Assembly: GCF_018446385.1 (NCBI RefSeq)
Contig: NC_055996.1
Coordinates: forward strand, 15,673,317 to 15,737,316
Source of the DNA: Zingiber officinale
Taxonomy: Eukaryota; Streptophyta; Magnoliopsida; Zingiberales; Zingiberaceae
Direction of reading: 5' to 3'
Length of the DNA stretch: 64,000 nucleotides
The notes under the pieces: model-generated
The model's database searches: none
What the model was told of the DNA's origin: nothing
What the model saw: the letters and a program-made list of their open reading frames with translations, nothing else
Position numbers and translations under genes: made by a program
Shown: positions 1 through 10,944 of the stretch, in pieces
How the letters are laid out: every line of letters begins with the position of its first letter
How positions within the stretch are numbered: position 1 is the stretch's first letter

Positions 1-1682
1 CAGAAGGTATACCTTTGAAGCGATGCCCTTCGCTTAATCCCGCTCATCCAAATGATGTCGGATCTCGAGAATGTCAAAGTAGACACTCCTCTATGTGTAT
101 CCACACGAACAAGGAGATGGAGAAAAGACACTAGAGTGTGCTAGCACCCTTTGTGGCTCACGGCAATGGAGGAAGAGAGGGAGAGAAGAGAGCTTGAGGA
201 AAAAGATGAGAGTTACACACAAAATGAAAAACTCCTCTCTTGAATGAATTGTGGCCAGCCACATTAAGAGGTTAATAACCTCCATGGAATACCAAGAGTC
301 ACAACTCTTGGTAACTCCCATGAGGTGGTATCCCACTTAAGCAACCATGATGATGTGGAGTATCATCATTGGTCCACTCTTTGCCAGCTCACCAATGAGG
401 TGGCAAATGGTCAAGTCAAACTTGACTCTTCATCTTCCTCTCAAGTCAAGTCAAACTTGACCACTTCTCTCCCATGGTTGATCAAATCTAACCATTGGTT
501 CAAGTCAATTTTAATTTAATGAATCTCTATTCATTGAATTAAATTGACTCAATAAGTCTAAGTTCAAATTAGACTTATCTAACACATGAACCAAATTGAG
601 TCCAACTCAATTAGCCTAATTTGGATTACTCTTAATCCAATTTGGTTCATCACATGGACCTAATCCTTTAGGTTCATCAAATGAACCTAATCTCCATCTA
701 ATTGCCCTTTTGTGTGACCCTATAGGTTCTTATAACATTGGCAATGCTCCTAAACCCATTTAGAAGCATAAGTAATGAGCGGTATCTAGCAACATATCAT
801 TACTACCCAAGTTATAAGAATGTTGAGATCCAACATCACCTTGTGACTACTAATTGTGACTCTTCACAATATATGACAAGTGTCTTTCTATCCTTGACAT
901 CTAGATTGATCAATATGAGGCATAGACCATGTCATCCTCTAATCAATCTAAATCTTGAATCCCAAGTAGACTCACTTAATCAAATGAGCTCAACATCTCA
1001 TATTGACTCATTTAGGCATGACCATGCACTTAGTGATCTCACTCTATCAAGAATATCGATGTCTCTCCCGTCATATAGGAGGGATAGATCTCATCTACAT
1101 CACTCACATCCCTCCGCATAATTTGTTACATACCCAGTAATCGCCTTTATAGTCCACCCAGTTACGGGTGACGTTTGACGAAGCCAAAGTATGTAACTCC
1201 TTATGTAGGAAACCATGGTGACTTCAGGTCCAAGGACTAATAGTCATACTAATAGCCACTTGAGAAAGTATATGACACTCATATAACGATCCATGATACT
1301 TTCTCATGGTGGGTCATTCAGTATACATTCTCCAATACATACTCATGTGTCAACTTGATATCTCTATATCCATGACTTGTGAGATCAAGTCATCGAGTTG
1401 ACCTACATGCTAGTCTCGTCGCATTAACATTGTCCCTGAATGCTAGTACTTGACTAGGAATGATTAAGAGTAATATTCCCTATATCATCTCACTATCAAT
1501 TCAACTAACTGATTGATATAGGTAAGAACCTTCTACTCAAGAACGCTATTATACTTAGTTATTTGGCACCAATACAAGTAAGCATAATAACCATAAACAA
1601 ATGCCTTTATATATATAAGAATATGATACAACGAGTCCATACAACAATCATCAAATGATTGGCTCTAGGGCTCTAACTAACA
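1..1682 (-). mobile_element. LTR (partial), Copia-like or solo, minus orientation
   Basis: The right edge reads ...ctaactaaca, so on the minus strand the element starts TGTTAGTTAGAGCCC, a typical LTR 5' end. The left end lies outside the window. The body is non-coding and AT-rich, with many short stop-ridden frames. No polypurine tract is seen beyond 1682; the flank is coding-like sequence of the FRS pseudogene. This is therefore either a solo LTR or a 5' LTR inserted in that gene. The superfamily cannot be fixed without the internal region. Confidence 0.6.
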
Positions 1683-3759
1683 TTTCTATCATTGGAGGAG
1701 GCCTTTTCGTTCTATAATCAATCACGTGAAGCTGGATTTAGTGCAAGATTAGGCAACAGCAAGAAAAATAAGAGGATAAATGAAGTTAGATGAAAACAAT
1801 TTGTATGCTTTAAAGAAGGACATACAGATGATAAACGGAAAAAAGAAGCACAAATTGACAGTGTAAAGGAAAGAGCATGTGGTGAAGTAAGGACTAGATG
1901 TAGGACAAAACTTTCACTTGTTAAAGAATAGACCAGGCCAAATTGGATTGTCACAAAATTTATGGAAAGTCATAATCATCCACTCTCCACTCCTTCGAAG
2001 GTGCATTTGCTTCGGTCACATCGCCATGTTTCTGAAGCCAAGAAACTATTAACGCAGCAGTTTTCAGAGGCTAATGTGCCAACTTGTCAACAAGTTCAAT
2101 TATTGGAGATAGATTCTGGAGGGCATGAGCATCTAGGTTGCACATAACGGGATATTAGAAACTTTGAGAAAGAGCTAAGGGATAAACAAAAGGGAATTGA
2201 TGTCGAAACCCTGATTGAGTTATTTGCAACTGAGAAAGAAAAGAATTCAGCCTTTTTCTATGATTATGAGACTAATAAAACAGAAAGATTCACTAGGTGT
2301 TTCTAGGTGGATCATGTATCAAAGAGAGCATACAGCGTCTTTGGTGATGCAGTTATATTTGATACCACATATAACATCAATAAATATGGGTTTATTTTTG
2401 CACCCTTTATAGGAGTTAATCATCATCATCAAAGCATTGTATTTGGTTGTGCCTTTCTAAGTGATGAGAAAACTGAGTCGTTTGTTTGGTTGCTTAAGAA
2501 GTTCATAGAAGTCATGCCTAAAGGTCCACCAACTGTGATCATCACTGATCAAGATCCAATGTTGACGAAGGTCATTGCCCAAGTTTTTCCTCGCACAGTG
2601 CATCAATATTGTTTGTAGCACATACTCAATAAATTTCCCGATAAATTACCCTCTTTGACTTTTTACAACTACTATCAAACCATAAAGGATGTAATTGTTA
2701 ACTCTTCAACCCCTGATGAATTTGAGAAGTCATGGGAAGAAGTTATTAGGTGTTTTGGCTTGAAGAAAAATGATTGGTTAACATTGATATATGAATTACG
2801 ACAAAGGTGGGTCCCATTATTTTTTAGCCATGCATTTTCTATTGGAATGTCAAGTAGTCGGCGATCTGAAAGCTTACATTCATTTTTCAAGAAGTATGTA
2901 TCACATAAGAACTCATTGATGGATTTTATCATGCGTTTCAATAGAGCATTGCGATACCCAAGACACAATAAGTTAGTTACCGACCATATTAATATGGTCG
3001 AGCAGCCAAAGATTAAGATAAACTGGCCTATGGAATCTCAAATGATTAGGGTGTACACAAAAAAAAATGGTTGGATTTTCAAAGTAAAATGAGTGTGAGT
3101 CATGGTTATTATGTGCAACAAGCATCTATAATTGGTGATTTAGTGGGTTACCATGTCATGAATTTTCAAAGTGGTTCATCTGCAAAACCAAGGATCCTCA
3201 CGCATGACAAACATATAGACTACATATCGTGTAGTTGTAGTAAATTTGAGTTCGAGGGCATTCCATGTAGGCATATGTTAGCTTTTTTCGTATCAACCAA
3301 GTGTTTCAACCACCTGACAAGTACATACTCAATAGATGGACAAGAAATGCCAAGGTTGGGGTAATCTATGATTTTAGTGAGCAAACTTCCATCGGCAATC
3401 CAGATGTGAAATTGATGGCAAGACACTCAAGGTTGTCCTATAAAGCTTCAGTAGTGATCAATGATGCATCTTTGACTGATGAGGGGATAAACTTTTTTGA
3501 TGACCAATTCGATTGTATATATAGTAAAATTCAAGAGTTGAACATTAGCAAAAAATGTGACAACTAAAGTCAAAGGAAGAAAGGCATCGATGGGGCCCCC
3601 TCTATTGTTGATCCTTCTTTAGTAAGGGCAAAGGGTTGTGAAAAAAGATTGAAATCTTCAAAAGAGACGTCAACCTCAAAGTCCAAGCTATGTCGCAGAT
3701 GCAGTCACCGAGGTGTCTCACACGATAAGCACAACTGTCCATTATTTATGCATTTGTAG
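1683..3759 (+). pseudogene. FAR1-RELATED SEQUENCE (FAR1/FHY3, MULE-type transposase-derived) pseudogene
   Basis: Conceptual translation follows the FAR1/FRS family in order. A FAR1 DNA-binding domain comes first, with EEAFSFYNQ at the LTR junction and ESHNHPLS near 1962. A MULE transposase core follows (VFGDAVIFDTTYN, GCAFLSDEKTESF, VIITDQDP; about 2307-2618), then the conserved middle (MSSSRRSESLHSFFKKY, about 2840-2920). A SWIM zinc finger (CSCSKFEFEGIPCRHML, about 3227-3285) and a C-terminal CX2CX6HX4C segment (CRRCSHRGVSHDKHNC) close it. In-frame stops lie at 1791, 1929, 2145, 2304 and 2616. Frame changes occur near the A-run at 3060-3070 and near 3290-3300. The N-terminus is cut off by the LTR ending at 1682. 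Functional FRS proteins are nuclear light-signalling factors; this copy cannot encode one. It could be either a dead MULE transposase or a dead host FRS gene. Confidence 0.9.
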
Positions 3760-4294
3760 TACAAATTTAGTTGAGCATTTCAATGATTTTTATCCATTAA
3801 TAGTAAAGTTAATGACGAGTCGATTGCCAGATCAACTGCTACAGAGAAAGATAATATCAACGATGACGAATCCTATGAAGAAGATTGGCATCTATAGTTG
3901 GTACATAATAGTTTTTATTTAACTATATTACTGAATCTTGATAAATTGCGGCTTATACTTATGACACTATTGTTGTAGGCTCTAACACCTTGCCCTTTAC
4001 ATTATGAGGCTAGGTTTACCAAACTCTCGATGAGCGGTTATTACTGATTACAGATGGTTTTCCTTCTACTCTGAATCTTATTCTATTATTCCAATAGGAA
4101 TCTGAGATGTATCACATAAACCTAAATTTTGGTTATAAGAAAATCATTTTTCCATAAAACTTCCTTTCATCACCATCCCTCTTTCTGACATTAATTAATT
4201 GATGGGACTGATGGTCTCCATAAATTCAATAATTTCAAATTATATAAGTGATCATTGATTTATTAATACAGAATAAGGCTTGTTAGCTGAATGG
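3760..4294. other. Intergenic, nothing recognised
   Basis: AT-rich DNA after the FRS pseudogene. No coding potential, repeat or RNA gene that I can support. Confidence 0.5.
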
Positions 4295-5116
4295 ACAGTA
4301 GCTACTACACTTTGTAGCAGATCACGTCTCTGAAGTAGCTGCTATAATGTGTAGCAGCTAATCCGCATTAACTGTTACAGCGTGTGGCAACTAATATTCA
4401 ATCGCTCATTCTACTTAGATTTCCACGCTATTTAAATTATATAACTGACCATTGAGTTATTAATACACAATTTAGTAGCTAATCCGAAGTAACTACTACA
4501 CAGTACAGCAGCTACTCTTAAGAAACTGCAACATCATGTAGCAGCTCTTTATACATTAAGTTGATGCAATGTGTACAAGCTCATTTTTTTTATCCAAATA
4601 AAAATCACATGTGGGAATAGTTGTATTCACGCATCCACTGCTGGGCTTCTGACAAAGCAAGTTTTTAAGTTGATGTTGTAGTAGTTCGAGGTCGGAAACT
4701 GCTACAACATATGACTTCATGTTGTAACAGTTATCGATCTGTAGTTGCTATAACATAGAGAGAGACATTAGGCAAGACATCTCAAATTATTAATAGAATA
4801 ATAATGTAGAAATAGAAGTAGTAGTAGAAATTCTACCAATGCTCGTTATTTTAGAAAAAAGATGACGGTTTGGGTAAACCTTACCTTGCGTAAAAATTAA
4901 AAGAGGAAACCAGACGTATAGAAAAGGAACGGAAATGTTTGTGAATATTCTATTATAACAGTTAATCTCAAATTATAGGTAAGGTAGCATATACATACGT
5001 CGCTCTACATATTTGTAGCAACTATCATACTTGACCCTAACTGCTATAACGTTGTAGCAGCTAACCATTGAGTTAGCTGCTACAGATTTGTAGCAGCTAT
5101 CATTCCAAGTAGCTGC
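4295..5116. repeat. Palindrome-rich repeat region, left part
   Basis: Contains many copies of the half-sites tagctgctaca and tgtagcagcta, often paired as an imperfect palindrome of about 26-30 bp with a 4-8 bp centre. Clear examples are near 4355-4385, 5037-5070 and 5077-5100; more diverged copies lie between. The region ends exactly at the Copia insertion, and the same motif resumes at 8664. Confidence 0.85.
5112..5116. repeat. Target-site duplication (gctgc), left copy
   Basis: The five bases gctgc directly before the 5' LTR are repeated at 8664-8668 directly after the 3' LTR. They belong to the core of the palindromic host motif. Confidence 0.9.
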
Positions 5117-6081
5117 TGTTGGAACCCCAAGGTTGTTTTGGTATAATCAACAAGTTAAGTTAGGTCCTGCGTTGTTTCTAACCTTGTGTCTAAGTGTGCA
5201 GGAGCTTAGGAGCACAGGTACTCGAGCGGAAGACGCAGCTAGCGAGAAGGACGGCACGGGAAGGGAGGCGGAAGAGTACACCGGCTGACGAGAAGGAAGT
5301 GCGCGGTGGTTCCGATGAGGCGGAAGATTGCTCGGGGAGCAAGAGACGCAGCTCACGAAGGTCGGCACGGGTGCGACCGAGGGACAAAGCGGATGAGTAC
5401 CTGTGGACGAGAAGGAACACGCAGCAATTGAGAAGCCGGGAGGAAGCACGCTCGAGAAGACCGGAAGATGGGTTCGGGTGAGCCCTTTCGGATGGCGAGA
5501 TCACCCAAGCAAGCGGAGCGAACAGACCCGGACCGAGATGAGTTGGATCGAGTGAACCGGAGTCGAAAAGTCAACTTATGTTGACCTTAGGGCTCGGCGC
5601 CCGGAAGGGCGCCCGGAACCGGGCGCCCGGAATCGACTTTTCAACAGGATCGAGTTTTGACTCGATCCGACCGTTGGGGGATAAAATTTATCCCCCCAGG
5701 GCGCCCGGAACCCTTCCAGGCGCCCGGACCAAGACTATAAATATAGCCTTGGTCCAGAAGCTTAAACATAGAACTCACTGATTGTAAATCCAGTGCTTGC
5801 ACACTCTCTTTTAGTCTAAGCTTCTATTTTCTGCACTTCAACGTTGTACGAGGCTTCTCCGCCCGAAGGAGTTTTATTGAGCTTAATCTTCCTTGGATTA
5901 ACAACCACATCGGTTGTAACCAAGTAAATCTTTTGTGCCTCGCTTTTCTTTATGCTTTTAATTTATCTGCTTAACTTAATTATGCAAGTGTTAGCCTAAA
6001 GAATTCGAGGAGGGTTTGTTTTCCTTTTTGTGTTAGCAGGATATCCAACAACCCCCTCCTAGCCGGCCCAACGGTCCTACA
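5117..6081 (+). repeat. 5' LTR of Copia element 1
   Basis: 965 bp, TG...CA ends. It carries gcgcccgg boxes (about 5598-5635 and 5700-5728), a TATA box at 5736 and a pyrimidine-rich tail. The several overlapping open frames of 60-100 codons on both strands reflect its GC-rich U3, not genes. Confidence 0.93.
5736..5743 (+). promoter_or_regulatory. LTR TATA box
   Basis: tataaata in the 5' LTR, conserved at 8334-8341 in the partner LTR and in the same context in element 2. Likely core promoter of the retroelement RNA. Confidence 0.7.
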
Positions 6082-6083
6082 AG

Positions 6084-6095
6084 TGGTATCAGAGC
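6084..6095 (+). other. Primer-binding site (initiator tRNA-Met)
   Basis: tggtatcagagc, two bases after the 5' LTR. It is complementary to the 3' end of plant initiator tRNA-Met, as usual for Copia elements. Confidence 0.92.
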
Positions 6096-6140
6096 CGAGT
6101 ACGCTCAGAAGGACTAACCGCCGTCTGAAGCAACAAAACG

Positions 6141-6467
6141 ATGGTCGAAGCTAGCGACTACCCACCTGCATTCGAGGGGGAGTTTTCCATCTGGAAACAA
6201 AACATGGAGGTATACCTTAACTCAGATTCTGATATTTCTTTAATAATGAAATTTGGTTATGAAGAACCAAAGAACATGAACGGAGAAGGACTCGATCTAC
6301 GCCTCTGGAACGAAAAGCAACGTGAGGAGTCTATGGCAAATGGGCGAGCAAAATATTATCTTCTGAATGTAATACCAAAGGAAGATTTCAAAAAGGTCGC
6401 AGATTATGAAAGCGCAAAAGAACTTTGGAGTTCTACGAAGAACCTTCAGAAGCTGACACCTCAATAG
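6141..6467 (+). pseudogene. Truncated Copia gag (N-terminal part)
   Basis: Starts with ATG at 6141. The frame shows the gag N-terminal pattern shared with the fuller copy at 44737: PPAFEGEFSIWKQNMEVYL, a WNEKQREESMANGRAKYYLL block and a YESAKELW block. It stops after about 108 codons, where an internal deletion joins it to the acidic C-terminal gag segment in another frame. No zinc knuckle remains. It would be cytoplasmic capsid protein in an intact element; here it is probably non-functional. Confidence 0.8.
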
Positions 6468-7267
6468 ACACCGAGCCACCGACAGAAGAGTCCGAAATCG
6501 AGGTAAGTACTACAACAGCCGAAGTACATCCCGAGATCGATGAAGGGGGAGAATCTTCGGAAGAAAGCAACTCGATAGGGGGAGAATCAATTACTGACAA
6601 GGTAAGTCAGGTATGGACTCGAACCTCTGATCAATTGAATGATTCAATCGAAGAATTGCCTGAAAATTTTTGCGAATCATCGAAAGAGTTTTTTATATTA
6701 GAAAATCAATTGTCAAACTTATCTTGCAAATTTGAAATATTATCAAAAGAGTTCTTCGAATTTCAAAATATATTAACAAAAGAATTTTGCAAGTTGGAAA
6801 CTTTGCTAAAAAACTTTTGTGAATCACAAAGAAGTTTTTCGAAAGAATTATGCAACTTAGAAATATTATCGAAAACTTTTTCTGGTCCTAAAAATTTGGA
6901 ATTACAAATTACTTTATTGAAAAAGTTTTATGAATTAGAAATTGATTCATCAAAAAATATTTTCGGATTAAGAAACCTATTATTAATAGATTCCTGCAAA
7001 TTCTTATTGTTAAAAAATTCTGGCAAATTACAAAATATTCTTTCAAACGAATTTTGCACATTGCCGAAAGAATTTTTTATATTGTCGAAAAATTTTATCA
7101 AGTTAGAATCTATGCTATTTGAATATTTTTGTGAAGTTGCAATTCAAAAAATAATAGGAATTAACATGATACAAATTATTGCATGTTTAATATCTGTGGC
7201 TTTAATTTTGAAAAAGTGTAATTTGAGAAGTTATGAAAAATTGAAATGGAAATTTAAAACTTGTTGA
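6425..7267 (+). CDS. Unusual retroelement ORF: acidic N-terminus, FC-rich repeats, C-terminal membrane segment
   Basis: This 280-codon frame has no stop in AT-rich DNA and overlaps the end of the gag remnant. Residues about 1-60 are acidic and Ser/Thr-rich and resemble the gag C-terminal tail of element 2 (EIDEGGESSEES...). From about residue 75 to 230 there are degenerate repeats around KEFFxLxxILSKEFCxLE, spaced about 14-20 residues and predicted to be helical. Near residues 240-262 a hydrophobic stretch (IGINMIQIIACLISVALIL) looks like a membrane segment, followed by Lys/Arg-rich residues. The annotated start may be internal, because the frame could be reached by frameshift from gag. I recognise no domain. 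It may be a decayed or expanded gag tail, or an accessory protein. Confidence 0.4.
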   Translation: MEFYEEPSEADTSIDTEPPTEESEIEVSTTTAEVHPEIDEGGESSEESNSIGGESITDKVSQVWTRTSDQLNDSIEELPENFCESSKEFFILENQLSNLSCKFEILSKEFFEFQNILTKEFCKLETLLKNFCESQRSFSKELCNLEILSKTFSGPKNLELQITLLKKFYELEIDSSKNIFGLRNLLLIDSCKFLLLKNSGKLQNILSNEFCTLPKEFFILSKNFIKLESMLFEYFCEVAIQKIIGINMIQIIACLISVALILKKCNLRSYEKLKWKFKTC

Positions 7268-7695
7268 TATAAGTATCAGTATAAAATAAATAAATGCATA
7301 GAAAATTTTTTTTTCATGCTATCAATTTTTTTAAAATTTTCTTGCATAAATTTTTCGGCTTAGAAAGTGTTTAATTATTGATGACGAATACTTGAAATTT
7401 TTTTCTTGACTTAGAAATTTGTCTTGACTTAGAAATATTTCCCTGAAAATTATTGAAATATATTTTCAAATTTTTTTAATGTCAACCCTTAGATTTTAGT
7501 TGTTCCCCATTTTTATTATGATCAAAGGGGGAGAAGGAAAGTATAAGTCTAGGGGGAGGTAGAAAATTGAAAATTGAAAATTAAAATTTGGAATGTTTGA
7601 AATTTAATTACTTCTATCATGTTGCATGTTATTGCAATAAATTGTTTAATTACATATCTATTTTTGACCCTAGCTTAACTTGGGTTGATCACACC
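7268..7695 (+). other. Non-coding interior of Copia element 1
   Basis: AT-rich leader to the polypurine tract, with repeated aatttttt-type runs. It includes a second gggggag block near 7550 resembling a polypurine tract. No gene. Confidence 0.6.
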
Positions 7696-7709
7696 AAAAA
7701 GGGGGAGAT
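7696..7709 (+). other. Polypurine tract
   Basis: aaaaagggggaga immediately upstream of the 3' LTR, the plus-strand primer site of the element. Confidence 0.88.
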
Positions 7710-8663
7710 TGTTGGAACCCCAAGGTTGTTTTGGTGTAATCAATAAGTTAAGTTAGGTCATGCGTTGTTTCTAACCTTGTGTCTAAGTGTGCAGGAGCTT
7801 AGGAGCACAGTACTCGGCGGAAGACTAGCGAGAAGGACTGACCTGTTGTCGTCAGGGACGAAGTCTGGAAGAGTACCGTGGACGAGAAGGAAGTGCTGCG
7901 GTGGTTCGAGTCTGAAAGCAGGCGGAAGATTGCTCGGGAGCAAGAGACGCACTAGCGCGAAGGTCGGCACGGGTGCGACCGAGGGACGAGGATGAGTACC
8001 ACGGTGGGCGAGAAGGAACACGCGGCAATTCCCGAGAAGCCGGGAGGAAGCACGCTCGAGAAGACCGGAAGATGGGTTGGGTGAGCCCTATTCCGGATGG
8101 CGATATCACCCAAGCAAACGGAGCCGAAGCAAAAGACCGAGATGAGGCTGGTGGCCGAGACGGAGTCGAAAAGTCAACTTATGTTGACCTTAGGGCTCCG
8201 GCGCCCGGACCGGGCGCTCGAAACCCTTCCGGCGCCGGAATCGACTTTTCAGCAGGATCGAGTTTGACTCGATCCGACCGCTGAGGGATAAAATTTATCT
8301 CCCAGGGCGCCCCTTCCAGCGCCGGACCAAGACTATAAATATAGCCTTGGTCCGGAAGCTTAAACATAGAACTCACTGATTGTAAATCCAGTGCTTGCAC
8401 ACTCTCTGTTTTCTGCACTTCAACGCTGTACGAGGCTTCTCCGCCTGAAGGAGTTTTATTGAGTTTAATCTTCCTTGGATTAACAACCACATCGGTTGTA
8501 ACCAAGTAAATCTTTTGTGCCTCGCTTTTCTTTATGCTTTTAATTTATCTGCTTAACTTAATTATGCAAGTGTTAGCCTAAAGAGTTCGAGGAGGGTTTG
8601 TTTTCCTTTTTGTGTTATCAGGATATCCAACAACCCCCTCCTAGCCGGCCCAACGGTCCTACA
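7710..8663 (+). repeat. 3' LTR of Copia element 1
   Basis: 954 bp, same ends as the 5' LTR with scattered substitutions and small indels, mostly in the GC-rich U3. TATA box at 8334-8341. A shorter U3/R segment is seen around 8400-8415 compared with the partner. Confidence 0.93.
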
Positions 8664-8668
8664 GCTGC
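8664..8668. repeat. Target-site duplication (gctgc), right copy
   Basis: Matches 5112-5116. Removing the element and one copy restores one continuous palindromic motif. Confidence 0.9.
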
Positions 8669-9201
8669 TACAGCGTTGTAGCAGCTACCTATGGAATTAA
8701 TTACCTGTTTATCAGCCGAGACATCCAATAAAGATAATCAAGGATACAACCTATAACATATAATCAGCCCAAGCTGTTATAATATGTAGCAGCTTCTCAA
8801 GAGTAGCTGCTATACTATGTTTCAGTTAGCTTATACAAATTAAAGCAGCTACTACAACATGTACCAGTTACAGCCAATGCAGGTAATAAGACCTAATATC
8901 GATTAATAATTCAATGGCCACTTACATAAATTGAAAATAATGATTTTATGGAGACACATAAATAAATTAATGGTAACCTACTAAATTTGGTCCATTACTC
9001 TCTCATCGTTCATAAAATGGCTACTCATAGCTGTCATAACCCATATGGTTAGTCATATCTGTCATAAATCATGACCCGTACTACCTCTCCTGGTAAAATC
9101 CTGCACTATCGGAAGGGCAACTTTGGGCTCGTGAATACACCCATTCCGTGATTGAATTGTATAGCACCACAATGTCCCTATATAACAGAGGGTGGCTCCG
9201 T

Positions 9202-9732
9202 TCATGACATCCCAATGGAAATGAGTAGCTTATTCATGAAATGGCAACATTTTCTCGACACCACCTTCACTATTTTTTTCATGCCATCCACTGTAAATCT
9301 TGAAGTGTATCTTGCTCCCAAATGGGGAAGGACAAAGCAGTCTTGTTGCCTTCCACCATCTAGTGAAAGTTTCCATGTTCGTAAAGGAATTTCTTTAAAG
9401 TAACCACTAGCATCTAGCCCTGATGCGTGTATGTTGAAGAGGTTAGGCCGCTCATGGAGTGGATTAGGGAGAGGGTGATTGTCTCGAAGAACTTTTCCAA
9501 GCCACGACCAAAGGATGCGAGGGAGGTGGAAAATAATATAAGTTGGTTGGTGTTCACAACACTCTGTACGTTGATGAAAGGTGTTCCCTAATGGAGAAGA
9601 CTGTGGACGCAACTCGGCCAATATGAAAATGATGTTGTACAACTTATGAGAGCAATGTAAGTGATCATAAGAGTTCTGAACACTATTCAATATTAAACTT
9701 ACGATGTAATCAAAATGTAAATTTATTGACAA
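9202..9732 (-). pseudogene. Unrecognised open frame inside the palindrome-rich segment
   Basis: A 176-codon minus-strand frame in otherwise stop-rich DNA. Its C-terminal half (RPNLFNIHASGLDASGYFKE ... GARYTSRFTVDGMKKIV) looks protein-like rather than random, and it shares strand with the gene fragment at 10446-10944. I cannot assign a family. It may be another exon of the same transposon-encoded gene, with introns and decay, or chance. Confidence 0.3.
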
Positions 9733-10445
9733 TATTTTCTCATGTAAAGGTATAAATGTAGCTACTACATGATGTAGCAGCTACTGCCAGTTATTTTTAA
9801 TCACCCAATTAATTTATTTTTGTATATATTATTCCTATTTTATTTCTTAAGTATGTTGTCATATCATGAAGTGGTAAATTCAAGTGGACTCATGAATAAT
9901 GATCAAGCTCGCGAACACAGAACATGAGGTCCACGTTGTAGCAGCTAGTTTGTGGTAGATATAAACACCATTGTAGGAACTGAAAAATCATTTCCAGATA
10001 ACACATTAAATGCAACAGGAGAAGTCGGTGAAATTTAATTTTATTCAAGTTAATGTTGTAGCAGTTATCGGTTCGTAAATGTTACAACACAGACTTCATG
10101 TTGTAGCAGCTACCTATCAGGATCCAGTATAACAAAGACAATTATAAGTCGAACTTTATCAAGATCCATTATTAAAGTGATTTGCTACAATGTGTAACAG
10201 CTTTTCATAAGTAACTGCTACACTGTGTAGCGATTAGTGCAAATCGGGGATGAAAGCCCACTCTTATCAATTTTATGCAGGCTGGTAGAAAGCCCGCTCG
10301 ACAGTTGAGTTAGCTGCTACAACGTTGTAATTATTTTGGCAGCAGGTAATTCTGCGATCCTATACTTTATTGTCTCTACACGGGAGCCTGATCACTTCCA
10401 TCTGCATATTCTTGGAAGGGCATGCTGTCTGTAAGGATCCATTAT

Positions 10446-10944
10446 TCAGACATGTTCACACATCCAAACCTGCAATACAATAAAATTGTTCAAATAAGAT
10501 ATTTTCTGCATAAATCTTATGAGACTATCATTATATTTAAGCACTTACAGCTAGGAGATATGTGAACCCTTTGAGCATGGGAGCTTGATTTCCCGCAAGT
10601 CCCTCTGGTTTCGGGCTCTGTGAAAGCATCACACCAATCGCCCCCAGCTATGGGCTCATATAGTCATATACAGCCTTACACCAATTATACCTACCTAAAT
10701 TAGCAAAATCATCTACACAATTCATTAGTGATTGTACTGGTAATCTAGATATACTGTTAGTAGTAGTAAATAAAACAGAGACAAAGAAATACAATATTAA
10801 AAATTGGCAAAAGAGAGTATCAGATTCAGCAAATGAAGGTTGTTTGTTGAGGCTGATCATCTTGTTCTCTAATTCCTTCTGTGTAGAATCCACATTACTG
10901 AAGTGTTGAAGAAATAGTGGGGTGGTGACAGCATGCCGCTGCAA
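10446..10944 (-). pseudogene. Fragment of a transposon-type gene (DUF1985/Ulp1- or plant-mobile-domain-like), two exons visible
   Basis: Minus-strand translation gives VDDFANLGRYNWCKAVYDYM, then an in-frame stop at about 10645, then LGAIGVMLSQSPKPEGLAGN ... KGFTYLLA. A good donor (gtaagt, complement of 10543-10548) follows. An acceptor at 10470-10471 leads to VWMCEHV and a stop. The NW(G/C)KAVYDYL ... Y-LL-A-V-W-CEH pattern is reminiscent of the middle domain of proteins carried by Ulp1-type Mutator-like elements; this is from memory, not a search. The premature stop makes it a relic. It fits the idea that 4.3-12 kb is a large DNA transposon. Confidence 0.45.

Larger units (their letters stand above)
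5117..8663 (+). mobile_element. Non-autonomous Ty1/Copia retrotransposon (element 1)
   Basis: Two similar LTRs (5117-6081 and 7710-8663) both begin tgttggaaccccaagg and end cggtcctaca. An initiator-Met tRNA primer-binding site follows the 5' LTR and a purine tract precedes the 3' LTR. Perfect 5-bp target duplications flank the element. The interior is only about 1.6 kb. It encodes the first part of a gag and a second long frame, with no protease, integrase, reverse transcriptase or RNase H, so the element depends on proteins supplied in trans. The LTR tails closely match those of element 2 (43798-47676). Confidence 0.95.

Noticed and set aside
5147-5574. Several overlapping 70-105-codon frames on both strands
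   Set aside because: They lie in a GC-rich LTR, are repeated in sister LTRs with frameshifts, and show no domain.
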